30,432 bases of DNA from an uncultured bacterium (GTDB lineage: Bacteria; Bacteroidota; Bacteroidia; Bacteroidales; Marinifilaceae): positions 1 to 30,432 of the forward strand of contig CAJMSX010000046.1 of the NCBI GenBank assembly GCA_905216195.1, read 5' to 3'. Positions 23,117 to 30,432 of the stretch are shown one piece after another. The position numbers and the translations under genes were made by a program. The notes below the pieces were generated by a model that had not been told where the DNA came from, did no database searches, and saw only the letters and a program-made list of their open reading frames with translations. Position 1 is the first letter of the stretch, and each line of letters starts with the position of its first letter.

Positions 23117-23410
23117 TCAATACATATCGGTGATATCCCAGACAAAAGCCCGGATTCCGTTTTCTTTATTCACATTGTCCAATTTTTCCACATATTTCAG
23201 AATCAAAGGCACCATTTCCTCTTGAACCACCGTCAAAGTTGCCGAATTCATCTCCGGCCAGGTATGAGTTCCCATGCGCGGCTCTCCGGTTTCGGTCCCG
23301 GCTCCGTTCACCAAGGGCCATTGAGTAAAACCCTTGATTTTCAATTGATCCAATATATAAGCAACCCGCTCGGTCAATGCCTGATTATAGGTTATAAATA
23401 CTGCTTTCAT
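23117..23410 (-). CDS. PII-superfamily small protein associated with RND efflux
   Basis: The 97-residue protein begins MKAVFITYNQALTERVAYIL, like the first strand and helix of PII/CutA-type ferredoxin-like folds. It continues with KGFTQWPLVNGAGTETGEPRMGTHTWPEMNSATLTVV, which occupies the T-loop region, and ends EKENGIRAFVWDI-like. A canonical uridylylated T-loop tyrosine is absent and the length is shorter than GlnB (112). This matches the PII-NG type group found next to RND efflux genes in many bacteria. A regulatory role on the pump is plausible but unproven. It starts 76 bp after the RND gene on the same strand, with a terminator between them. Confidence 0.7.
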   Translation of the reverse strand: MKAVFITYNQALTERVAYILDQLKIKGFTQWPLVNGAGTETGEPRMGTHTWPEMNSATLTVVQEEMVPLILKYVEKLDNVNKENGIRAFVWDITDMY

Positions 23411-23437
23411 AGACTATAAATTAGAAATTTATCAAGG

Positions 23438-23474
23438 AAAAAAAGCAAGGACCGGAATCGACGTCCCGATCCTT
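23438..23474 (-). terminator. Intrinsic terminator between the RND pump and the PII-like gene
   Basis: Read on the minus strand, a stem AAGGATCGG pairs with CCGGTCCTT (one G.U) around a roughly 10-nt loop. It is followed two bases later by seven T residues (complement of 23438-23444). It begins 13 bp after the RND stop codon. Read-through or a separate promoter would be needed to express the PII-like gene. Confidence 0.8.
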
Positions 23475-23486
23475 ATTTCTCATTTC

Positions 23487-26400
23487 CTATTCTTTTTTAG
23501 GTAAATCTTTCTCCGGATCGAAATCACTCATAAACTTAAACTGTTTACTCAGGGATTTTTTCTTATCCCGACTTCCGCTCTTATCCATAGATGCATACAC
23601 CACCGGCACGATCAACAAGGTAATCAGGGTAGAGAAAACCATACCTCCGATCACGGCTATACCCATCGGACGCCAGGTTTCGGAACCTTCTCCCACGCTC
23701 AGCGCCATAGGTACCATACCCAGTATCGTAGTCAGAGACGTCATCAAAACCGGACGTAAACGAGAGCGGCAAGCCTGGGCGATCGCATCGTACAAGCGTA
23801 TTCCCCTTTCCCGCATCAAATTGATAAAGTCGATCAGCACAATACCGTTTTTAGTCACGATACCCACCAGCATAATCGCACCTAAAGCGGCAATCACACT
23901 CAGGGTGGTATTCGTCATCAGCAAGGCCAGAATAACCCCCGTAAAAGCGAAAGGAATAGCCAACATGATGATAAACGGCATTTTAAACGACTCGAACTGA
24001 GCAGCCATCACAATGTATACCAACATCAGGGACAAAAGCAACAACATAATCAACGAACTGAAAGATTCCTGCTGATCCTCATATCCTCCGCCTATATAGA
24101 GCGTCACCTCCTGAGGCACATCTTCCAGCTGGTCTAGCATTTGCTGAGCGGATTCCGCAATCTGTCCCATAGCGACTCCCGCTTTGGGGCTGATGGATAC
24201 TTTCAACATACGTTGTTTACTTTTCCGTTCGATATTAGGAGGAGAATAATATTCTTTTATCTCTCCGAGCTCTTTCAGACGAACCTTTTCCCCTTTTCCG
24301 TCGGTAATGAGGATATTTTCCAGTTCGGTAATCGAAGAACGGTACTTCTCTTCAAAACGGACGATGATATCGTATTCCTCTCCGTCTTCTTTAAATTTAC
24401 TGTTCCGATAACCGTATATCCGGTTTCTCAGGGCATTTCCCACTTCACTGGTGGTCAAGGCATGCTGAGCCAATTTATCCCGGTCCAGATAGACCCGCAA
24501 TTCGGGCTTATCGTTATCCCGGCTGATTTTAATATCCTCCGCTCCCGGTATCTGACGGGCTTTATTCGCTATTTCATTCGCCAACCGACTGGTGAGGTCA
24601 AAGTCGTGTCCCATAATTTCGATATCGACCGTATTACTGGTCATGGAACCGCTGGAAGTAGACACCGTATACTCCAGAATATCGGGAAAACGCTTTAAAA
24701 TATCCCGTAACTGGTCAGCTATCACGAAGATACTCCGGTCCCGTTCTTTAATATCCTTCACCCTCACCCGCATATTCAGGATATTATTACCCGTAGAATT
24801 CATCATGGAAGCGAAAGAAGCTTCTTCCTCACTTCCATAAGAGAGGTTGACGATATTCAATTCAGGGATTTCCGCTCTCATGACGGAATCGATCTCCAAA
24901 GCTACCCGCTTGGTCTCTTCCACCCGCTGGCCGGTTTGCATTTTTATGTAGACCGACATGGACCCCTGGTCGTTCTGGGGCATAAAGTCCGTCTTGATGT
25001 ATTTCATCATACTACAGGAACCGACGAAAATAACCAACATCAGCGAAATGACGAAAATTTTATGTACCAACGCCCATCGGATCACTTTCTCATACCAGGA
25101 ATCGAGTTTATCAAGCATACCGGTGACAAAATTGTAAAAACTGAATCTGCTGGATTTTTGTACATCCTGCAACTTCAACAGTTGGGAACAAAGCATAGGG
25201 GTCAGTGAAATGGCCGTAACCGTAGACGTACAGACCGTGATACAAACGATCCATCCCAACTGCTTGAAAAGAATACCCGTCATACCCGTCACCAAAGTCA
25301 GGGGGAAAAATACAGCTACCGTTACCAGCGTAGTTACGATTACGGATAACCACACCTCGTTCGTACCGTACTTCGCCGCTTCCCGGGGACGGCTCCCCCG
25401 GTCGATATGCTTGGTGACGTTCTCGAGTACTACAATCGCATCATCGACTACCATACCGATGGCTATCGAAAGCGAAGAGAGGGAGATTACATTCAAAGAC
25501 TCCCCGGTCGCAAACAGATAGATAAAAGCCACAATCAGAGAGATCGGTATAGTCAAAGCAATGATAAAGGTCGCCCGCCAACGTCCCAGGAAAAGGAACA
25601 CCACCAGCACGACGAAGATCAATGCATATTGCAACGAATCCTGTAAATTATGGATCGATTTAACGATGAAATCGGAATTATCGACAATAATCTCAAATTT
25701 GATATCCGTCGGTAAATCTTTCTGCGCCGCTTCCAGTTCCTTTTTTACCTGCTCTGCAATTTTTACGGCATTGGCATCCGTTTGTTTGCTTACCAGCAAT
25801 ACACCTCCCCGTCCCCGGTTAATGGACTGCTCCAAAGTAATATCCTTAATGGTGTCCCTAACCTTCGCTACATCGTGTAAAAAAATCGTTTTATCGTTCA
25901 TCGTTCCCAGAACGATGTCCTTGATCTGAGCACTTTCCTCGAACTCACCTTCCACCCGCAAGGTATAATCCGATAAGCCCATCTTGACATTTCCGGAGGG
26001 GACGTCTTTATTTTCGGCCAATATTTTGTTTCCGATCTGTTCGAGAGTCAGATTATAGGCATCCATCTGATTGGGATTCACCTCAACGTATACCACCCGC
26101 TCGGGCGCTCCGGCCAAAGTGACCGAAGCTACTCCGTCCACCCGGTTCAAACGGGTCACTAATTTATCGTCCAAAATTTTATCCAAACCCGGATAAGACT
26201 GTTCCGCCGTAACCGCATAAATCAGGATCGGCATCATGGAGGTATTGAACCGCATAATGGTAGGCCGGTCGATATCGTCCGGCAGAGTGCTCATGGCCTT
26301 GTCTACGGCATCCCGCACGTCGTTGGATGCCTCGTCCAGATTCGCTTCCCATTCGAACTCCAATGAAATGACGGCCAGATTATCGTAAGAAGTAGAAGTC

Positions 26401-26639
26401 AATTCTTTCAGATCGTCTACCGAATTAAGCTGATCTTCCAGGATTTTCGTCACATTCTCTTCTATATCGGAAGCATTGGCACCCGGATAAGTCGCCATTA
26501 CCGTAATGTAAGGCGGGTCCATTTTCGGATACTGATCCACCGGCAACTGAATGTAAGAGAAAACCCCCAGTACCAAAATGGCCAAAAAGACCATCAAGGT
26601 AGAAATAGGTTTATTTACCGCTGTATTATATATACTCAT
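23487..26639 (-). CDS. RND efflux transporter permease, AcrB/MexB (HAE-1) type
   Basis: The 1050-residue protein is a full-length inner-membrane proton-driven pump subunit. It shows the N-terminal MSIYNTAVNKPISTLMVF, the porter loops, the proton-relay aspartates in GMVVDDAIVVLENV (Asp399 and Asp400) and the relay lysine in LVGIVTKNGIVLIDF. The C-terminus is cytoplasmic and basic. HAE-1 pumps export drugs, detergents and bile salts through a TolC channel. Metal-type (CzcA) pumps are related, and the PII-like gene downstream is more typical of those, but the aspartate pair and relay motifs favour HAE-1. The adaptor gene lies 41 bp upstream and the channel and regulator precede it, all in one direction. 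Confidence 0.95.
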   Translation of the reverse strand: MSIYNTAVNKPISTLMVFLAILVLGVFSYIQLPVDQYPKMDPPYITVMATYPGANASDIEENVTKILEDQLNSVDDLKELTSTSYDNLAVISLEFEWEANLDEASNDVRDAVDKAMSTLPDDIDRPTIMRFNTSMMPILIYAVTAEQSYPGLDKILDDKLVTRLNRVDGVASVTLAGAPERVVYVEVNPNQMDAYNLTLEQIGNKILAENKDVPSGNVKMGLSDYTLRVEGEFEESAQIKDIVLGTMNDKTIFLHDVAKVRDTIKDITLEQSINRGRGGVLLVSKQTDANAVKIAEQVKKELEAAQKDLPTDIKFEIIVDNSDFIVKSIHNLQDSLQYALIFVVLVVFLFLGRWRATFIIALTIPISLIVAFIYLFATGESLNVISLSSLSIAIGMVVDDAIVVLENVTKHIDRGSRPREAAKYGTNEVWLSVIVTTLVTVAVFFPLTLVTGMTGILFKQLGWIVCITVCTSTVTAISLTPMLCSQLLKLQDVQKSSRFSFYNFVTGMLDKLDSWYEKVIRWALVHKIFVISLMLVIFVGSCSMMKYIKTDFMPQNDQGSMSVYIKMQTGQRVEETKRVALEIDSVMRAEIPELNIVNLSYGSEEEASFASMMNSTGNNILNMRVRVKDIKERDRSIFVIADQLRDILKRFPDILEYTVSTSSGSMTSNTVDIEIMGHDFDLTSRLANEIANKARQIPGAEDIKISRDNDKPELRVYLDRDKLAQHALTTSEVGNALRNRIYGYRNSKFKEDGEEYDIIVRFEEKYRSSITELENILITDGKGEKVRLKELGEIKEYYSPPNIERKSKQRMLKVSISPKAGVAMGQIAESAQQMLDQLEDVPQEVTLYIGGGYEDQQESFSSLIMLLLLSLMLVYIVMAAQFESFKMPFIIMLAIPFAFTGVILALLMTNTTLSVIAALGAIMLVGIVTKNGIVLIDFINLMRERGIRLYDAIAQACRSRLRPVLMTSLTTILGMVPMALSVGEGSETWRPMGIAVIGGMVFSTLITLLIVPVVYASMDKSGSRDKKKSLSKQFKFMSDFDPEKDLPKKE

Positions 26640-26680
26640 GTTTCTGCATTTTTAAATTTATCGTGTATCGTTTCCACAGA

Positions 26681-27745
26681 TTATTTCACTATAGAAATGA
26701 CACTACCATCCACCAAACGTCCCTGGCCGACTACCACCAACTCGTCTCCTTCCTGAATCTCATTACTGATTAACTCTACCTGATCCTCGAAACGCCGTCC
26801 CAGGGTAACATCCACCCGTTTGGCTTTGCCGTCTTTATTCAAAAAGACATAACGGTTATTGGCTCCCTGCAATTTCAATACGGCTAAAGCGGGAGCTACC
26901 ACCGTCTGGGTTTCTCCGATAAAGAAATTGATCGTTCCGTACATCCCCGGCCGTAAAGCTTCATCTTTATTCGGAAGTTTAACCTCTACGGTAAAAGTGC
27001 GGGAAGCGGGATCGATGGTCGGATAAACGATGCTCACCGTACCGGCGAATTCCCGTTCGGGAAATATACTGCTCTTGAATTCCACCTGAGTTCCTTTTTT
27101 TACCGCAAGGAAATATTGTTCCGAAAGGTTGACATAGGCTTTCAGGGGATTGATCTTTTCGATAGAAATAATCGAAGGTTTACTGGCTCCTCCTACAGCG
27201 GCTCCGGTATAAAGTTCCCCGTTTTCGAAATATTTACCCGTCACAATGCCGTCGAAGGGAGCTAACATTTTCGTATTTTCATTCAAAAAGTCAAAATTGG
27301 ACTTAGCCACTTCATAATTGGTGACGGCAGCATCGTAAGCCTGTTTGGAAATGCTTCCCGTTTCGTTCAATTTCACCGCCCGTTGATACTCCGTTTCCAG
27401 ATTCTTCAACTGAACTTCCGCCTGATAAAGATTAGTCGGGTCCATTTCTACCAACAATTGTCCTTTTTTGATCCGGTCGCCTACCTCCACATAAATCTTT
27501 CCGATACGTCCCGTTGAAGCCGGAGCATAATATACTTGCTCGTCCGCCTGTAAAGTAGCCGTATAATCCAATGTTTTTGAAATACTCTGTTTTTCCAGTT
27601 TCTTTACTTTCACCGGAATCGCCTCCACATTTTTCTGCTGTGTTTTTTCTTCTTTTTTCGACGAACAACCCGCCATGAGAGCGATTGTCAGTACCGCTAT
27701 AACGATATTCTTAACCATAGTCGTATGTATTATTTTTCTGTTCAT
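26681..27745 (-). CDS. RND periplasmic adaptor (membrane-fusion) lipoprotein
   Basis: An N-terminal signal ends in a lipobox (LMAGC at about residues 23-27), so the mature protein is tethered by lipid at the inner membrane. It then shows the AcrA-like layout: an N-terminal barrel strand, a lipoyl motif (ASTGRIGKIYVEVGDRIKKGQ), a coiled-coil hairpin (LKNLETEYQRAVKLNETGS), and beta-barrel and membrane-proximal domains (LRPGMYGTINF, GRRFEDQVELISNEIQEGDELVVVGQG). It links pump to channel. The upstream ATG at 27745 is 6 bp after the tolC stop; an internal ATG at 27718 (MVKNIVIAVL) gives a tighter signal peptide, and I cannot choose firmly. Substrate of the complex is unknown. Confidence 0.93.
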   Translation of the reverse strand: MNRKIIHTTMVKNIVIAVLTIALMAGCSSKKEEKTQQKNVEAIPVKVKKLEKQSISKTLDYTATLQADEQVYYAPASTGRIGKIYVEVGDRIKKGQLLVEMDPTNLYQAEVQLKNLETEYQRAVKLNETGSISKQAYDAAVTNYEVAKSNFDFLNENTKMLAPFDGIVTGKYFENGELYTGAAVGGASKPSIISIEKINPLKAYVNLSEQYFLAVKKGTQVEFKSSIFPEREFAGTVSIVYPTIDPASRTFTVEVKLPNKDEALRPGMYGTINFFIGETQTVVAPALAVLKLQGANNRYVFLNKDGKAKRVDVTLGRRFEDQVELISNEIQEGDELVVVGQGRLVDGSVISIVK

Positions 27746-27751
27746 TCCTGA

Positions 27752-29035
27752 TTAAAAAGACAAGCTGTTGTATAACCTCTCCAATTGAGTTTCGGCCTGC
27801 AGTAAAGTCAGACAGGCATTGGTAAAATTATTTTCAGCCTCCAGATAATTGTTATTGGCCTGGGTTAAATCGAGACTGGAAACCGCCCCGTATTCATATT
27901 TGCGCTGAAAATTTTCCAACACCCGTTTGGCCACTTCTATATTTTCCTTCTGCAAGTAGTAATTCTCCGTAGCATTTTTCAATTCATATTTATACTGTTT
28001 TTCATTCACATACAATTGATCTTTCAGCAAACTTTTATTCAAACTGGTCTGCTCCAGTTCGATCTTGGCCTGTTCCAACTGCGCTTTCCGTTGAAAACCC
28101 GAAAAAATAGGAATATCCATGGTAAGCATAGCCGAATGCTTCGGACTCATATCGAAGGCCGGCTTTAATAATTTATAATTATAGGAGTAGGTACCGGAAA
28201 TCGTAGGGGCATACGTCCACCTTTGCAATCCCACCATTTTCTTACTCAATTCTTCCTGTGTTTGCATCAACTGATATTCCGGATTATTATTAATCTCGAA
28301 TTCCTTTACGGCTAACTTTACATAATCCTCCTGCGTCAGGAAATTATCCAAAGGTTCCGTTAACCGGATAGAATCTTCCGCCTGAAGACCGATTTGCAAA
28401 CGCAACAGGTTGTAATTTACCTCCACCGTCCGATCCAAAGCCGACAAATTATTTTTCAGTTGTCCCACATTGATCCGGATTTGATCCACATCCGTAATCT
28501 CCACCGTTCCCGCATCATACATGTTTCGGGTGTGTTCGTAGATTTTATCCATATTTTCCAGGTTGCGGAACACGATATCCCGCAAACGCTCACTCACCAA
28601 AATCGTGTAATACGTATTGCAAATATTCTCCTTAATATCCAATTCCGTTATATCTACCTGCTGACTGGCCACCTTTTCGGCTATCTTACTAGTTTGTATA
28701 CCCAATATCCACTGACCGCTGAAAATGAGCTGCGACAAGCTAGCTCCCACATTCGACTGATCTTTCATCTTTATGGCATTTCCTCCGAAATCCATGCTGT
28801 AGCCGAAGTTGGTACTGTAATCCAATTTCCCGTTTATCTGTGGCAACCCCTGAGAAACGGATTCCCGTACTTTCTGTTTATACAGATCGATATTCTTGCG
28901 GGAAATCTGCAGTTCCTTATTGTGCTTTACTGCAAATTCAACCGCCTTAGCCAGGGATAATTCCTGAACCTCCTGAGCCCACACCCACAAAGGCCCGAAA
29001 AAAACTATACATGTCAATAAAATGATTCTTTTCAT
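27752..29035 (-). CDS. TolC-family outer-membrane efflux channel
   Basis: A Sec signal peptide (MKRIILLTCIVFFGPLWVWA) precedes a 427-residue protein with two OEP repeats. The first begins VQELSLAKAVEFAVKHNKELQI. Long helical, coiled-coil regions (LKNNLSALDRTVEVNYNLLR, then LEQAKIELEQTSLNK, NFQRKYEYGAVSSLDLTQA) alternate with strands that build the barrel. It is the exit duct of the RND tripartite pump whose adaptor follows 6 bp downstream. No palmitoylation cysteine follows the signal, unlike OprM. The first gene of the pump set lies 70 bp upstream, encoding the TetR regulator. Confidence 0.94.
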   Translation of the reverse strand: MKRIILLTCIVFFGPLWVWAQEVQELSLAKAVEFAVKHNKELQISRKNIDLYKQKVRESVSQGLPQINGKLDYSTNFGYSMDFGGNAIKMKDQSNVGASLSQLIFSGQWILGIQTSKIAEKVASQQVDITELDIKENICNTYYTILVSERLRDIVFRNLENMDKIYEHTRNMYDAGTVEITDVDQIRINVGQLKNNLSALDRTVEVNYNLLRLQIGLQAEDSIRLTEPLDNFLTQEDYVKLAVKEFEINNNPEYQLMQTQEELSKKMVGLQRWTYAPTISGTYSYNYKLLKPAFDMSPKHSAMLTMDIPIFSGFQRKAQLEQAKIELEQTSLNKSLLKDQLYVNEKQYKYELKNATENYYLQKENIEVAKRVLENFQRKYEYGAVSSLDLTQANNNYLEAENNFTNACLTLLQAETQLERLYNSLSF

Positions 29036-29105
29036 TCTTACTCTATTTAATTACATCAACCAATCCAAAACTCGATACGGGCATACCGTTCCTCCCGGCA
29101 TGCAT

Positions 29106-29750
29106 TCATTTTTCATCTGATTTCCTTTTCGTTTTTTCATTTTTAATTATTTCATCGAAAACCGCCACTCCCTCCACCGTAGAAATCGACAATATAAAAT
29201 TATCTACAATGGTAGAGACAAGCACAATTTTAGGATATTCAATCTCATTCAACATCTCCTGTTCTTTTAGAAAACTCATCTGTTTTTCAAACAAATACAT
29301 TTGAACTTCCATATCCGCTTCTTTCCGGAAAAATCCCTGCTCCACCCCCTGACGCAATACAGAACTCAATATAGAATAGATAAATTTTCTTTCCGCTTCC
29401 CGGATCCGTTTATCCACTTCCGGATGATATTTCTTCACATCAAAGTAATTGGCCGGCAAACGGCTGTTTAAATCCTCAATGATGTGTTTTTTTATACTAT
29501 ACAAAAATCGTACCGGATTCTTTTTGGAAATACTTTCCTCATTTGTTTCCTTCCGGATCTTTTCCAATCGGTAAAACATAACTTGCTCTACCACATGATC
29601 TTTATTCTCAAATATCTGATACAACGTTTTTTTCGATATTTTTAAATGAGTACAGATATCGTCCATGGAAGTGCTCCTCAATCCATAGGTCAGAAACAAG
29701 TCCGAAATATTCGCTAACAATTCTTCTTTCAAACGGTCGTTTTCGTACAT
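29106..29750 (-). CDS. TetR-family repressor of the RND efflux operon
   Basis: The 214-residue protein has a TetR-type N-terminal helix-turn-helix (KEELLANISDLFLTYGLRSTSMDDICTHLKISKKTLYQIFENKDHV, residues about 8-53). The remainder is an all-helical ligand/dimer domain without recognisable subfamily. TetR regulators repress until a ligand, often a pump substrate, binds. It is the first gene of a minus-strand group followed by tolC, adaptor and RND pump, so it probably represses its own operon. A perfect 8-bp inverted repeat sits about 32 bp upstream of its start, just where an operator is expected. The start codon is preceded by AGGAGG-like CAGGAGGTTT, a strong SD unusual in this window. Confidence 0.92.
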   Translation of the reverse strand: MYENDRLKEELLANISDLFLTYGLRSTSMDDICTHLKISKKTLYQIFENKDHVVEQVMFYRLEKIRKETNEESISKKNPVRFLYSIKKHIIEDLNSRLPANYFDVKKYHPEVDKRIREAERKFIYSILSSVLRQGVEQGFFRKEADMEVQMYLFEKQMSFLKEQEMLNEIEYPKIVLVSTIVDNFILSISTVEGVAVFDEIIKNEKTKRKSDEK

Positions 29751-29781
29751 ACGATAAACCTCCTGATAAACATTTTAAACA

Positions 29782-29811
29782 TGGAAACGTTTTGCATACA
29801 CTTCGTTTCCA
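29782..29811. promoter_or_regulatory. Candidate TetR operator
   Basis: TGGAAACG (29782-29789) and its exact inverted copy CGTTTCCA (29804-29811) are separated by 14 bp. The 30-bp palindrome lies at the predicted transcript start of tetR, 32-61 bp upstream of its ATG, where a bound repressor would block transcription. Confidence 0.65.
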
Positions 29812-29817
29812 AAAGCA

Positions 29818-29825
29818 CAAAAGTA
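29818..29825 (-). promoter_or_regulatory. -7 promoter element for the tetR-efflux operon
   Basis: The minus strand reads TACTTTTG, an exact TAnnTTTG match, placed just upstream of the inverted repeat. Initiation near 29811 would put the operator over the start point. No strong -33 TTTG is visible, as may suit a repressed promoter. Confidence 0.5.
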
Positions 29826-30006
29826 AGTATTTCGGAAAGAGGAGAGGAATTATATTTGTTAAAAAAACGCTAATTTCCCCAAGAATAATTAAAGATTTGA
29901 AAACTCCTGCCCATTTATAAAAAAAAGAGGTTCCTGAATGTAAAAAAGAAGCTGAGGCTGCCCGATCAGCCCGGTTTTCTATCTCCCGACACCAAGGGAA
30001 AGTCAT

Positions 30007-30034
30007 AAAAAAACGGAGTATTTCTACTCCGTTT
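30007..30034 (-). terminator. Intrinsic terminator after the SusD gene
   Basis: AAACGGAGTA (30011-30020) pairs perfectly with TACTCCGTTT (30025-30034) around a TTTC loop. Read on the minus strand it is followed by a run of T residues. It begins about 20 bp beyond the SusD stop codon. Confidence 0.92.
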
Positions 30035-30054
30035 CCTGTATTCTGATACGCCCG

Positions 30055-30432
30055 TCAATAACCGGGATTCTGATCTTCCCTCAATAAAGGGTTCAAATCC
30101 ATAGCGGACTGAGGAATCGGCATAAGCATCAGACGATCGTCCCATTTCATTTCGAAGTGGTAATTATTATCGATCGAATGAAGGGTATAATTCATGCATT
30201 TGGCCGCATATTCTTTTCCATAGCGGCGGATGTCATTATACCGGTGGCCTTCTCCCGCCAATTCGATCCTTCTTTCATTCCGGATAAATTCGAGGGCTTC
30301 CTCTTTACCCAATGCCTGAGGTACCGAAGGCATACCGCAACGGTCTCTCAATTCGTTAAGCGCATCCCTCACTTCGGCATCCCAACCCGTATTATGAACA
30401 CGGGCTTCGGCAAAAGTCAGCAGTACTTCGGC
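30055..30432 (-). CDS. SusD/RagB-family nutrient-binding outer-membrane lipoprotein, C-terminal part only
   Basis: The frame is open to the right edge (125 residues plus stop), so only the 3' end is present. The visible part is the SusD C-terminal region: AEVLLTFAEARVHNTG, EALEFIRNERRIELAGEGHRYNDIRRYG, and the near-invariant ending MPIPQSAMDLNPLLREDQNPGY. SusD proteins cap a TonB-dependent SusC transporter at the cell surface and bind glycans or peptides. A susC gene is expected immediately upstream, outside the window to the right. No enzyme gene follows, because a terminator ends the transcript here, so SusD is last in its operon. Confidence 0.95.
   Translation of the reverse strand, partial: AEVLLTFAEARVHNTGWDAEVRDALNELRDRCGMPSVPQALGKEEALEFIRNERRIELAGEGHRYNDIRRYGKEYAAKCMNYTLHSIDNNYHFEMKWDDRLMLMPIPQSAMDLNPLLREDQNPGY

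Larger units (their letters stand above)
29751..30054. other. Intergenic region between tetR and the SusD gene
   Basis: Apart from the tetR operator/promoter and the SusD terminator, the middle (about 29850-30000) is AT-rich with no coding frame. A GGCTG/CAGCC hairpin near 29955-29972 has only a short T-run after it and is not a clear terminator. No second promoter facing right was found. Confidence 0.6.

Noticed and set aside
24141..24698. A 185-codon plus-strand open frame
   Set aside because: It is fully inside the RND pump gene on the opposite strand and has no domain signs.
28394..28960. A 188-codon plus-strand open frame
   Set aside because: It is antisense to the tolC gene and has composition expected from the complement of a coiled-coil region.

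Overview
The window is chromosomal DNA from a member of the Bacteroidales. Several signs agree: a SusD/RagB outer-membrane nutrient lipoprotein at the right edge, a PCMD-domain lipoprotein, paired BlaI/M56-TonB genes, tandem bactofilins, few Shine-Dalgarno sites, and repeated matches to the Bacteroidetes promoter (-33 TTTG, -7 TAnnTTTG). An Odoribacteraceae-like relative is a guess from protein flavour only. No insertion sequence, phage gene, tRNA, rRNA or CRISPR array was seen.

Layout. (1) 1-5057, minus strand: surface-polysaccharide genes in the order gmd, fcl, a Wzx-type flippase, and a cytidylyltransferase/short-chain dehydrogenase fusion cut by the left edge. They supply GDP-L-fucose, probably CDP-ribitol, and export of a lipid-linked unit. 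(2) 5248-7463, plus: a translationally coupled pair, PCMD lipoprotein and outer-membrane beta-barrel. (3) 7577-12304: a U32-family protein (minus), an NhaC antiporter (plus), and a BlaI repressor with an M56/TonB membrane partner (plus). (4) 12385-16375: frr (plus), then the minus-strand genes DUF177, rpmF, fabH, two bactofilins and kdsB. (5) 16534-19361, plus: rplM-rpsI-rpsB-tsf, starting with a consensus promoter and a structured leader of about 180 nt. (6) 19367-23048: two divergent ArnT/PMT-like glycosyltransferases separated by 442 bp with no convincing gene. (7) 23117-29750, minus: TetR regulator, TolC-like channel, membrane-fusion lipoprotein, AcrB-type RND pump, then (behind a terminator) a PII-like small protein. 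A perfect 8-bp inverted repeat upstream of tetR is the likely operator. (8) 30055-30432, minus: the 3' end of a SusD gene with its terminator.

The least ordinary signals are the rplM leader RNA, a possible alternative-pairing element before rpsB, the PII-like gene behind the RND terminator, the tetR operator, and the ribitol-type fusion enzyme beside the fucose genes. No wholly new multi-gene system is evident. Most genes belong to recognisable families.
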